Source: Cyanobacteria bacterium UBA11370 (GTDB lineage: Bacteria > Cyanobacteriota > Cyanobacteriia > Cyanobacteriales > Coleofasciculaceae). From it: a stretch of 5,056 nt of DNA. The notes under the pieces are model-generated. The model had not been told where the DNA came from. It ran no database searches and saw nothing but the letters and a program-made list of their open reading frames with translations. A program made the translations under genes and the position numbers. Below, piece after piece: positions 1 to 5,056 of the stretch. The stretch's first letter is position 1. Each line of letters opens with the position of its first letter. The stretch spans positions 1 to 5,056 of the forward strand of contig DNGI01000336.1 of NCBI GenBank assembly GCA_003486645.1, written 5' to 3'.

Positions 1-22
1 CCCTGCCCCCTGCCCCCCTGCC
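1..22. repeat. C-rich short tandem heptamer repeat
   Basis: Three copies of CCCTGCC lie at 1-7, 8-14 and 16-22, with one extra C before the third. Short tandem heptamers of this kind (the STRR class) are common between genes in cyanobacteria. The array runs off the left edge, so its full length is unknown. Confidence 0.7.
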
Positions 23-62
23 TTTTTGAAACCTCACCAAAAAACTTATTCAGCAAGCCCTA
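23..62. mobile_element. Possible terminal segment of an insertion sequence or MITE
   Basis: The reverse complement of this stretch begins TAGGGCTTGCTGAATAA and continues into a T-rich run. From memory this resembles terminal sequences of cyanobacterial insertion sequences and MITEs, but no transposase or second end is in the window. It sits exactly where homology to the DUF3368 gene stops, which fits an insertion or deletion boundary. The identification is by resemblance only. Confidence 0.35.
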
Positions 63-266
63 CTTATTGATGAGCGTCGTGGTAGAACAGAAGCGAACCG
101 TCTGGGCATCCGGATTACTGGCTTGCTGGGGGTGCTGGTGGAAGCTAAACAGCGATCGTTCATTCCGGCTGTTCGACCTTTAATGGATAATGTCATTGCT
201 ACATCCGAGTTTAGAGTTTCTCAAGCTCTGTATAACCAAATTTTGGCATTAGTGGGAGAATCGTAA
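60..266 (+). pseudogene. DUF3368 PIN-like toxin, C-terminal remnant
   Basis: The frame reads LLIDERRGRTEANRLGI, then a GLLGVLVEAK segment, and ends in ALYNQILALVGES and TAA (264-266). These are the hallmarks of the C-terminal part of DUF3368 (COG2405), a VapC-like PIN-domain family usually about 150-160 residues long and paired with a UPF0175 antitoxin. Only about 68 residues remain. Upstream, the frame is open only back to a TGA at 27-29, there is no plausible start before an internal Met at 183, and the preceding bases look like a mobile-element end and C-rich repeats. The N-terminal acidic residues of the PIN nuclease are missing, so the product should be inactive if made at all. The LLIDE-RGR-EA block and the C-terminal helix are well kept, which suggests recent truncation. 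No UPF0175 antitoxin gene is seen. Confidence 0.8.
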
Positions 267-270
267 GTCC

Positions 271-438
271 TTAAAACTTATCCTTGATCTGCGATCGCAC
301 TTCCTCTGCTGCTACAACATAGACAACACTATGATGTTCTATATTTAAAGCTCGTTTTACTTCATCGTGGGTGTCCTGGTAATAAATGCTATCGCTCTAC
401 CAAACTTTTGTTACTCCCATAGGAAGACCAACTCGCAT
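271..438 (-). pseudogene. Possible displaced C-terminal coding segment, out of frame and interrupted by TAG
   Basis: On the minus strand a frame shifted by -1 from the 218-residue gene starts at an ATG (436-438), reads MRVGLPMGVTKVW, meets TAG (397-399), then stays open for 41 residues (SDSIYYQDTHDEVKRAL, then NIEHHSVVYVVAAEEV, ending IKDKF) to TAA (271-273). The composition, with alternating hydrophobic and charged residues, looks like real protein. I did not recognise the family. It could be the original C-terminus of the neighbouring gene, lost by a one-base frameshift plus a nonsense change, or an unrelated gene fragment. An open stretch of 41 codons can occur by chance, so confidence is low. 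Confidence 0.3.
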
Positions 439-1067
439 GAAGAACCTAGCAAAAGCTTATCATCTTCGAGGCTGTAGCTATCAATTACAACACAGGGTTT
501 CCAGGTTGGTACTTCGTTTCTTTTAATTTCAACTTCCTTTGAGAATAAAACCTTAGTACTACGTGGCAGGACGAAAACGCCTCTCCAGAATGGCTCTTCC
601 TCATCTATTTCAACCTCATCTGTTTCAAACTCCTGAAGTTGAGGTTGTGAGTGTGGAAGATTTTTCGATAATAAGTCTGTTGAAGGAGTTAAGAATTTGC
701 CAGACCTTACTCTTGCTGAAGCCTGAACAAAACCAATTTTATGTCCAGAAATAGGTCGTACCAAGGTGGGTACAGTTATATCGTCAGTATCAAACTCTTC
801 AATTGGTTCTTCAATGGTTCTCAATTGGTATGGGTAAGGTGTTAAGGACGTATTCGCACAACTCCGAAGGCGTTGAGGAAGATAATAGCTTTTAGCTCCA
901 CCGCTAAGGTGCTTAACCGGAGTTTGCGCTATCGAATGCACAGAGCTAACTACTGCAATAGGATGACCAGGGAATTTTTTTCCTCGGTTGATGAGAGTTG
1001 TTGAAGTTGTCCCTAACTCTCCTTGATTTGGCTCCAGTTCTTCAAATTGGGAAACAATTGCAGTCAT
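411..1067 (-). CDS. Unrecognised acidic, Pro/Ser/Thr-rich protein, partner of the TIGR04255 gene
   Basis: I do not recognise this 218-residue protein. No signal peptide or membrane segment is visible. Residues 1-85 are polar and rich in Pro, Ser and Thr. Two acidic patches share an E-F-(D/E)-T-D-(D/E) core (EEFDTDD at 90-96; QEFETDEVEIDEEE at 145-158). The last 60 residues look folded, with a WRGVFVLPRSTKVLF segment at 161-175 and WKPCVVIDSYSLEDD at 189-203. A disordered acidic linker before a small C-terminal domain is my inference. The start is well supported: ATG at 1065-1067 is preceded by an AGGGGATAAGG ribosome-binding region that includes the stop of the upstream gene, with a 4 bp gap, so the two genes are probably co-transcribed and translationally coupled. 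The C-terminus may be frameshifted, because protein-like sequence continues in another frame beyond the stop. Confidence 0.7.
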   Translation of the reverse strand: MTAIVSQFEELEPNQGELGTTSTTLINRGKKFPGHPIAVVSSVHSIAQTPVKHLSGGAKSYYLPQRLRSCANTSLTPYPYQLRTIEEPIEEFDTDDITVPTLVRPISGHKIGFVQASARVRSGKFLTPSTDLLSKNLPHSQPQLQEFETDEVEIDEEEPFWRGVFVLPRSTKVLFSKEVEIKRNEVPTWKPCVVIDSYSLEDDKLLLGSSCELVFLWE

Positions 1068-1071
1068 AGCC

Positions 1072-1899
1072 TTATCCCCTCCGCTTCCAAATTTTTGTTT
1101 GAATCTCCTCGTCTGTTAAGTCAGCAAAGGCATACACAATCCATTCATGCCCTATATCAAACCAATTCTGCAATGCCTCTAGCGAAGTATAGCTTCCTAT
1201 TCCCCGCACAGTAAGCACGAATAAAAGAGTTGGATGATTATTGACAAGTTCGTACTTGACTGATGTGTGTAACCTCCCAAGTCTATCAGGCAACTCGAAA
1301 ACACTAGCCCAGCTAATACTTTGGGGATGGGAAAGGAATCTCTGAGGATTTGCTTTCCAAGGAAAATCACGGAAAACTTTGCCAATATCCTCAAGGGTTG
1401 ACCAAGCATCCCCTTGTGGAATTTGATTAACGTAAGTTAGCTCATACTGGAGTGGCTGAACTTGTGTTAGTTCAGCTTCTGCTAAGAACGCATCAAACTT
1501 TGACAGATGCTCTTGAAACCCTTTGATCAGGCTTCCATATGTGGGATACTCGCTCTCTGGGCTAATCTTTCTCCAGTTGTGGACAAATCGATCTCCCTGA
1601 ATTTGAATAATTCTCGTCCCATCATTACTAATCAGCAAGACTCTCGGCAATGGTGGAATCTCACTGAGTTCTACCATAGGCTCAGGCTCAATATCTTGTT
1701 CCCCAAAGGTTTCTATTCTGGGAGTTATTGGAGCAGCATCATCACAAAATGGATATTCAGGCTGAAATCTTTGCCATAGCAGTCCAATATGAGGGGAAAG
1801 CAATCCTTCAATTGACTTAAACAACACGCTGCAAACCATTTCCGTGACGGGTGGTTGCTCATAAGAGGGTAGTTTTTTAGTATCTGCTCCAACTATCAC
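1072..1899 (-). CDS. TIGR04255 family protein (function unknown)
   Basis: The protein matches the sporadically distributed TIGR04255 family throughout. Counting from the chosen start, it has PPVTEMVCSVLF (16-27), HIGLLWQRF (37-45), LLISNDGTRIIQIQ followed by DRFVHNWRK (about 88-111), YELTYVNQIPQG (152-163), and the closing HEWIVYAFADLTDEEIQ-KIW block (251-273). The biochemical role of the family is not established; it looks soluble and cytoplasmic. I chose the GTG at 1897-1899 (275 residues) because GGAG lies 8 bases upstream, the family homology begins soon after it, and a -10-like TATAAA lies about 40 bp upstream. The frame stays open to another GTG at 2041-2043 (323 residues, GAGGGG upstream). 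That extension would translate a HIP1 site and low-complexity DNA, so I consider it less likely. It is the first gene of a two-gene operon and is divergent from ilvA. Confidence 0.88.
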   Translation of the reverse strand: MIVGADTKKLPSYEQPPVTEMVCSVLFKSIEGLLSPHIGLLWQRFQPEYPFCDDAAPITPRIETFGEQDIEPEPMVELSEIPPLPRVLLISNDGTRIIQIQGDRFVHNWRKISPESEYPTYGSLIKGFQEHLSKFDAFLAEAELTQVQPLQYELTYVNQIPQGDAWSTLEDIGKVFRDFPWKANPQRFLSHPQSISWASVFELPDRLGRLHTSVKYELVNNHPTLLFVLTVRGIGSYTSLEALQNWFDIGHEWIVYAFADLTDEEIQTKIWKRRG

Positions 1900-1938
1900 A
1901 TCGACTGCTCCAAGTTTTTCAGCACGCTGCCCTATAGA

Positions 1939-1944
1939 TTTATA
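1939..1944 (-). promoter_or_regulatory. Candidate -10 box for the TIGR04255 operon
   Basis: The minus strand reads TATAAA here, which would place a transcript start near 1932 and leave a leader of roughly 30 bases before the GTG at 1899. The -35 region (TGAGTT at 1961-1966, 16 bp spacer) is a poor match. If this is the promoter, the longer GTG start at 2043 cannot be used from it. Confidence 0.3.
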
Positions 1945-2021
1945 CCCTAATATCCAGACTAACTCAGTAATAAGCAGATTAATGTAAGACGGCTTTCCCT
2001 GCTGGCTATACCGATGAGCAG

Positions 2022-2029
2022 GCGATCGC
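2022..2029. repeat. HIP1 octamer GCGATCGC
   Basis: Exact copy of the highly iterated cyanobacterial palindrome, located between the two divergent genes. Other exact copies are at 291-298, 2949-2956 (inside ilvA) and 4887-4894 (just after the DUF29 stop). The density identifies the host as a HIP1-rich cyanobacterium. Confidence 0.9.
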
Positions 2030-2063
2030 ACCCTCACCCCCACAGCATTGCCCCTCTAGTAAA

Positions 2064-2078
2064 GTAAAATCTTTTTAC
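2064..2078. promoter_or_regulatory. Perfect 6+6 bp dyad overlapping a possible ilvA -10 box
   Basis: GTAAAA-TCT-TTTTAC is a perfect inverted repeat with a 3-base centre, 28 bp before the ilvA ATG. TAAAAT at 2065-2070 within it could be a -10 box for ilvA, with no good -35. A dyad over a promoter between divergent genes could be an operator, but it is AT-rich and short enough to be chance. Confidence 0.3.
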
Positions 2079-2105
2079 ACCTCGCCTCTACCCTCCACCC
2101 ACCCC

Positions 2106-3617
2106 ATGTATTGCGATTACTTAGTACAAATTCTCACCGCCCGCGTCTACGATGTCGCCCAAGAAACCCCCCTAGACTACGCCCCAAATCTATCAACCCG
2201 ACTCAATAACAAACTCCTACTTAAACGGGAGGATATGCAGTCCGTTTTTTCTTTCAAACTGCGGGGTGCTTATAACAAAATGGTGCAATTGCCACCCGAT
2301 TTACTCGCCCAAGGTGTCATTGCTGCCTCTGCTGGAAACCATGCCCAAGGCGTTGCCCTCGCTGCCCGTCACTTGGGAACGCAAGCGATTATTGTTATGC
2401 CTATTACCACACCCCAAGTTAAAGTTGATGCGGTTAAAGCGCGTGGCGGAGAGGTTATTTTACATGGGAATACTTATGATGATGCCTATGCGTTTGCGCG
2501 TCAATTAGAAACTGAAAAAGGATTAACCTTTATTCACCCGTTTGATGACCCTCATGTTATTGCTGGACAGGGTACAATTGGCATGGAAATCTTAAGGCAA
2601 TACCAACAACCAATCCATGCTATTTTTGTTGCTATTGGTGGCGGTGGATTGATTTCGGGAATTGGGGCGTATGTGAAACGAATACGTCCAGAAATTAAAA
2701 TTATTGGTGTTGAACCTGTTGATGCAGATGCGATGTATCGATCGCTTAAAGCTGGCAAACGAGTCCGATTATCCCAAGTGGGTTTATTTGCCGATGGGGT
2801 GGCAGTGCGAGAAGTCGGAGAGGAGACGTTTTGGCTTTGTCAGCAGTATGTGGATGAAATTATTTTAGTCGATACGGATGCCACTTGTGCGGCAATTAAA
2901 GATGTGTTTGAGGATACGCGATCCATTTTAGAACCTGCGGGAGCATTGGCGATCGCTGCGGCTAAAACTTATGTGGAACGAGAACAAATTCAAGGACAAA
3001 CCTTAGTTGCTGTTGCTTGTGGTGCAAATATGAATTTTGATCGCCTCCGTTTTGTCGCAGAACGGGCAGAATTTGGCGAACGCCGAGAAGCAATTTTTGC
3101 CGTAACAATTCCGGAAGAACCAGGCAGTTTGCGGAAGTTTTGTGACTGTATGGGTAAACGTAATTTGACTGAGTTTAATTATCGCATTGCAGATGAAAAA
3201 GAAGCCCATATTTTTGTGGGGGTGCAAATTGAAAACCGTGCTGATGCGGTGAAAATGGTTGCAGGTTTTGAAGCGTGCGGATTTAAAACCTTGGATTTAA
3301 GTGATGATGAATTAACCAAGTTACATTTGCGCCACATGGTTGGTGGACGTTCTGCTTTAGCTGAGAATGAATTACTGTATCGGTTTGAGTTTCCGGAACG
3401 TCCGGGTGCATTAATGAAATTTGTCGGTTCGATGAGTCCGAATTGGAATATTAGTTTATTTCATTATCGGAATAATGGGGCAGATTATGGGCGAATTGTG
3501 GTGGGAATGCAAGTACCTCCGCAGGAGATGGCAGAGTGGGAGGCATTTCTGGATACACTGGGGTATCGGTATTGGGATGAGAATAAGAATCCTGCTTATA
3601 AGTTATTTTTGGGATAA
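2106..3617 (+). CDS. ilvA: Threonine ammonia-lyase, biosynthetic (threonine deaminase)
   Basis: Cytoplasmic PLP enzyme (EC 4.3.1.19) that converts L-threonine to 2-oxobutanoate and ammonia, the committed step of isoleucine synthesis. The 503 residues match the long biosynthetic form. Residues 1 to about 320 are the fold-type II PLP domain, with the Schiff-base lysine K51 in SVFSFKLRGAYNKM, SAGNHAQG at 75-82, the phosphate-binding GGGGL loop at 178-182, and GANMNFDRLR at 306-315. Two ACT-like regulatory domains follow, each opening with a PE-(E/R)PG-L motif: about 328-400 (IPEEPGSLRKF) and 426-497 (FPERPGALMKF). These domains carry isoleucine feedback inhibition, countered by valine, in known relatives. 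All key residues are present and it should be active. The ATG at 2106 gives the N-terminus usual in cyanobacteria (MYCDYLVQILTARVYDVA); the leader is pyrimidine-rich with no Shine-Dalgarno match. It is divergent from the TIGR04255 operon, and no terminator hairpin follows. Confidence 0.97.
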   Translation: MYCDYLVQILTARVYDVAQETPLDYAPNLSTRLNNKLLLKREDMQSVFSFKLRGAYNKMVQLPPDLLAQGVIAASAGNHAQGVALAARHLGTQAIIVMPITTPQVKVDAVKARGGEVILHGNTYDDAYAFARQLETEKGLTFIHPFDDPHVIAGQGTIGMEILRQYQQPIHAIFVAIGGGGLISGIGAYVKRIRPEIKIIGVEPVDADAMYRSLKAGKRVRLSQVGLFADGVAVREVGEETFWLCQQYVDEIILVDTDATCAAIKDVFEDTRSILEPAGALAIAAAKTYVEREQIQGQTLVAVACGANMNFDRLRFVAERAEFGERREAIFAVTIPEEPGSLRKFCDCMGKRNLTEFNYRIADEKEAHIFVGVQIENRADAVKMVAGFEACGFKTLDLSDDELTKLHLRHMVGGRSALAENELLYRFEFPERPGALMKFVGSMSPNWNISLFHYRNNGADYGRIVVGMQVPPQEMAEWEAFLDTLGYRYWDENKNPAYKLFLG

Positions 3618-3622
3618 GTTAA

Positions 3623-3796
3623 ATGGACAAAATAGACTTCTGGGGTGAAGTCAGGGAACAGGGAACTCAAGAGCAGGAAACAGGTAGAGAATTTGGTCGC
3701 TTTCATATCGACTCTCATCAATATGATGCTAAAATTGCCTTAATTGGATTGTTATTTTTAGCTTTAGAAAACTATGTTACTAGAAGACTATTTTAA
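3623..3796 (+). CDS. Small ORF of 57 residues between ilvA and the DUF433 gene
   Basis: An ATG 5 bp after the ilvA stop, with GGATAAG just upstream, opens 57 codons ending at TAA 3794-3796. This overlaps the start of the DUF433 gene by 23 bp in another frame. The first half is hydrophilic and Glu/Gln-rich, and its DNA contains a GGGAACA heptamer repeat typical of non-coding cyanobacterial spacers. The second half (YDAKIALIGLLFLALENYV, then TRRLF) is a convincing amphipathic or membrane-leaning helix with a basic end. I do not recognise it. It may be a real small gene, a C-terminal fragment of a decayed gene whose start was replaced by repeat DNA, or chance. Confidence 0.35.
   Translation: MDKIDFWGEVREQGTQEQETGREFGRFHIDSHQYDAKIALIGLLFLALENYVTRRLF
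3654..3666. repeat. Short heptamer repeat GGGAACA
   Basis: GGGAACA is followed directly by GGGAAC, and a degenerate copy (GCAGGAAACAGG) lies near 3672-3683. This wording is common in cyanobacterial intergenic repeat DNA and argues that the ilvA downstream spacer is partly repeat-derived. Confidence 0.45.
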
Positions 3797-4121
3797 TTTT
3801 TTGGCTCCTGATGACATTCGGCTCAAGGGGACAAGAATCGGGATTGAAACAATTTTGTTTGACCACATTTTTCGTGCTAAAACTCCAGAAGAGATTGTTA
3901 AAACCTATCCTTCTTTAACCTTAGAACAAGTCTATGCCACTATTTTGTACTACTTGCATAATCAGCCAGCCGTTGAGGCTTACATGACTGATTGGTTAGA
4001 ATGGGGCGATAAAATGCGAGCAGAACAACAGAGTAATCCTCGCCCAATTGTAGAGAGACTGCGGAAATTGAAGGCACAAAAACTGGCAAAATCAACGGAT
4101 AATGCTCAAGTATCTTATTGA
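3774..4121 (+). CDS. DUF433 family protein, predicted antitoxin
   Basis: The 115 residues form a complete cyanobacterial DUF433 (COG2442) protein: LAPDDIRLKGTRIGIETIL (10-28), the helical TPEEIVKTYPSLTLEQVYATILYYL core (37-61) that matches a small winged/helix-turn-helix fold, and a charged C-terminal helix (about 76-105). DUF433 is predicted to be the antitoxin and DNA-binding repressor of pairs with DUF5615 (COG4634) toxins, which is the arrangement here. Its 3' end overlaps the next ORF by 20 bp, which fits translational coupling. The start ATG gives the usual MxLEDYF N-terminus; the ribosome-binding site is weak (AGAAA). The protein appears intact although its partner is rearranged. Self-repression of the pair is expected from such systems but no operator was identified. 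Confidence 0.88.
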   Translation: MLLEDYFNFLAPDDIRLKGTRIGIETILFDHIFRAKTPEEIVKTYPSLTLEQVYATILYYLHNQPAVEAYMTDWLEWGDKMRAEQQSNPRPIVERLRKLKAQKLAKSTDNAQVSY

Positions 4122-4884
4122 TGAAAATGTCGATCCTACTTATACTAATCAATTGCGGCGTGTTAACCCAGATTTATTCGTGATAGCTGTTGGGGATATC
4201 ACAGCTCCACCCAAAGGAACTTTAGATCCAGAAATTTTACTTTGGTGTGAAAATAAGGGCTGTATTTTAGTGACTAACAACCGCAAGTCTATGCCAGTTC
4301 ACCTAGCTGCTCACATGGCTTTAAATCGTCATATACCTGGTATTTTTATCCTCAATCCCAAGTTAAGTATTGGTTTTAACCTTTTTATGCAAATACCCCA
4401 AACTGAACTAACAGCAGAAAGAAAGAGGCAAAGTCTTTATGATACTGATTTTTATGCCTGGATACAGGAACAAGCAAAACTGCTTAAAAATCAGGAATGG
4501 AATCAGCTTGATTTGCCTAATTTAATTGAGGAAATTGAGTCATTGGGAAAACAACAACGCGCTGAATTGAGAAATCGCTTGCGAGTTTTAATTGGACATC
4601 TATTGAAATGGGATTATCAATCAGAAAAACGAAGTCGTAGCTGGTTAATGACAATTCGGATTCAGCGTCGGGATACTCAAGAATTGCTGGAAGAAAATCC
4701 TAGCCTTAAGCCTTATCTTGAGGAAACATTACAAAAGATCTATGAGAGTGGTAGAGATTTAGCTGTGGGAGAAACAAATTTACCACTAAAAACCTTCCCA
4801 GAGAATTGTCCTTATACGTTAGCAGAAATTTTTAGAGACGGCTTTTATCCCGGTGAACCTGCGGCGGATGAATTGATGGAATAA
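4102..4884 (+). CDS. Chimera: C-terminally truncated DUF5615 PIN-like toxin fused in frame to DUF29 protein
   Basis: The 260-residue ORF joins two families normally encoded separately. Residues 1 to about 91 are a DUF5615 (COG4634) PIN-like domain: YLIDENVDP with acidic D7/E8, APPKGTLDPEIL (35-46), LVTNNRKSMPVHL (56-68), and RHIPGIFILNPKLSIG (76-91). The usual ending of about 30 residues after LSIG, a helix and a final hydrophobic strand, is missing. After a linker (92-110) a complete DUF29 protein follows: SLYDTDFYAWIQEQA (111-125), LPNLIEEIESLGKQQR (138-153), LIGHLLKW (163-170), RSWLMTIRIQRRD (179-191), NPSLKPYLEE (199-208), and ETNLPLKTFP then CPYTLAEI towards the end. DUF29 function is unknown. 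The start overlaps the DUF433 gene by 20 bp, the normal antitoxin-toxin arrangement. An internal ATG at 4387 (M96) could let DUF29 be translated alone. Double stop TAATAG. A deletion between adjacent genes is the simplest origin. Confidence 0.88.
   Translation: MLKYLIDENVDPTYTNQLRRVNPDLFVIAVGDITAPPKGTLDPEILLWCENKGCILVTNNRKSMPVHLAAHMALNRHIPGIFILNPKLSIGFNLFMQIPQTELTAERKRQSLYDTDFYAWIQEQAKLLKNQEWNQLDLPNLIEEIESLGKQQRAELRNRLRVLIGHLLKWDYQSEKRSRSWLMTIRIQRRDTQELLEENPSLKPYLEETLQKIYESGRDLAVGETNLPLKTFPENCPYTLAEIFRDGFYPGEPAADELME
4387..4389 (+). other. Internal ATG that may start DUF29 independently
   Basis: Met96 lies 15 residues before the conserved SLYDTDF opening of DUF29, about where free DUF29 proteins begin. 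Residues 97-110 (QIPQTELTAERKRQ) would then be the native N-terminus. No good Shine-Dalgarno sequence precedes it, so initiation here is uncertain. Confidence 0.35.
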
Positions 4885-5056
4885 TAGCGATCGCTGACAA
4901 ACGTTGTTCGTAGTTATAGCAGAGGGCAGTTTGCGCCGCGTTCTCGCCAAGGAGTAGGTAGAAGCTTAAAAAAATCAATGGTTTGCTGCAATTAAGAATC
5001 TCTTATCCATTAAATTTCTTCGATAGTGATTATTATCTGAAGGGGTGACAAACAAG
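4885..5056. other. 3' flank without a recognisable gene
   Basis: After the double stop there is a HIP1 site (4887-4894) and then about 160 bases with no convincing coding frame, RNA gene or terminator hairpin on either strand. The octamer TGACAAAC occurs at 4895-4902 and again at 5046-5053. The region past about 4960 is AT-rich and could be the promoter region of a gene beyond the right edge. Confidence 0.4.

Noticed and set aside
271..396. XisH-type excision factor fragment, because of the THDEVKRAL wording
   Set aside because: The residues that follow do not match the XisH pattern (no KDGW-ITHDP), so the resemblance is limited to a few residues.
563..754. 63-codon + strand ORF opposite the 218-residue gene
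   Set aside because: It is antisense to a better supported gene, has low-complexity wording and no ribosome-binding site. The + strand ORFs at 1023-1214 and 1507-1779 were rejected for the same reason.
2064..2078. Possible NtcA site (GTA-N8-TAC) upstream of ilvA
   Set aside because: The spacing between GTA (2064) and TAC (2076) is 9, not 8, and no -10 box lies about 22 bp downstream.
2552..2758. Minus-strand ORF inside ilvA
   Set aside because: It is a shadow of the highly conserved ilvA frame, as are 2266-2508 (+) and 3003-3227 (-).
4895..4912. Terminator hairpin after the DUF29 stop
   Set aside because: Only a 4 bp ACAA/TTGT stem forms, without a following T run.
4895..5053. Direct repeat TGACAAAC at 4895-4902 and 5046-5053, considered as transposon-end binding sites
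   Set aside because: Only two 8-base copies occur, 151 bp apart, with no inverted terminal structure, target duplication or transposase in view.
5045..5056. GTG preceded by GAAGGG as the start of a right-hand gene
   Set aside because: The purine run abuts the GTG with no spacing, and only four codons are visible, so no gene can be supported.

Overview
The window looks like chromosomal DNA of a cyanobacterium, probably a filamentous or other large-genome one. Four exact copies of the HIP1 octamer GCGATCGC (291-298, 2022-2029, 2949-2956, 4887-4894) lie in about 5 kb, where less than 0.1 is expected by chance. The ilvA product has the length and wording of cyanobacterial threonine deaminases. 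The small genes (DUF3368, DUF433, DUF5615, DUF29, TIGR04255) are families that are abundant in cyanobacterial accessory regions.

Layout. Positions 1-62 hold a C-rich heptamer repeat and a sequence resembling the end of a cyanobacterial mobile element. This abuts the 3' remnant of a DUF3368 (PIN-like toxin) gene on the + strand (60-266). A two-gene minus-strand operon follows, reading leftwards: a TIGR04255-family protein (1072-1899, possibly from 2043) and, 4 bp downstream, an unrecognised acidic, proline-rich 218-residue protein (411-1067). Beyond that gene's stop, another minus frame (271-438) keeps protein-like character but is interrupted by one TAG. The gene's 3' end may therefore have been frameshifted.

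A short divergent spacer containing a 6+6 bp dyad separates this operon from ilvA (2106-3617, +), the only housekeeping gene. IlvA commits threonine to isoleucine synthesis. Just after ilvA comes a small ORF (3623-3796) that may or may not be a gene. It is followed by a DUF433 antitoxin gene (3774-4121), which overlaps by 20 bp an ORF (4102-4884) encoding an unusual chimera. The chimera's first ~91 residues are a DUF5615 PIN-like toxin that lacks its usual C-terminus, and this runs in frame into an apparently complete DUF29 protein. The last ~170 bp show no gene.

The genes do not form one pathway. ilvA sits between accessory genes, and toxin-antitoxin material on both sides is damaged or rearranged: a decapitated DUF3368 gene on the left and a DUF5615-DUF29 fusion on the right. 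The two best leads are the DUF5615-DUF29 fusion beside an intact DUF433 antitoxin and the TIGR04255 operon with its unknown partner. No clearly new, complete system is demonstrated by the sequence alone.
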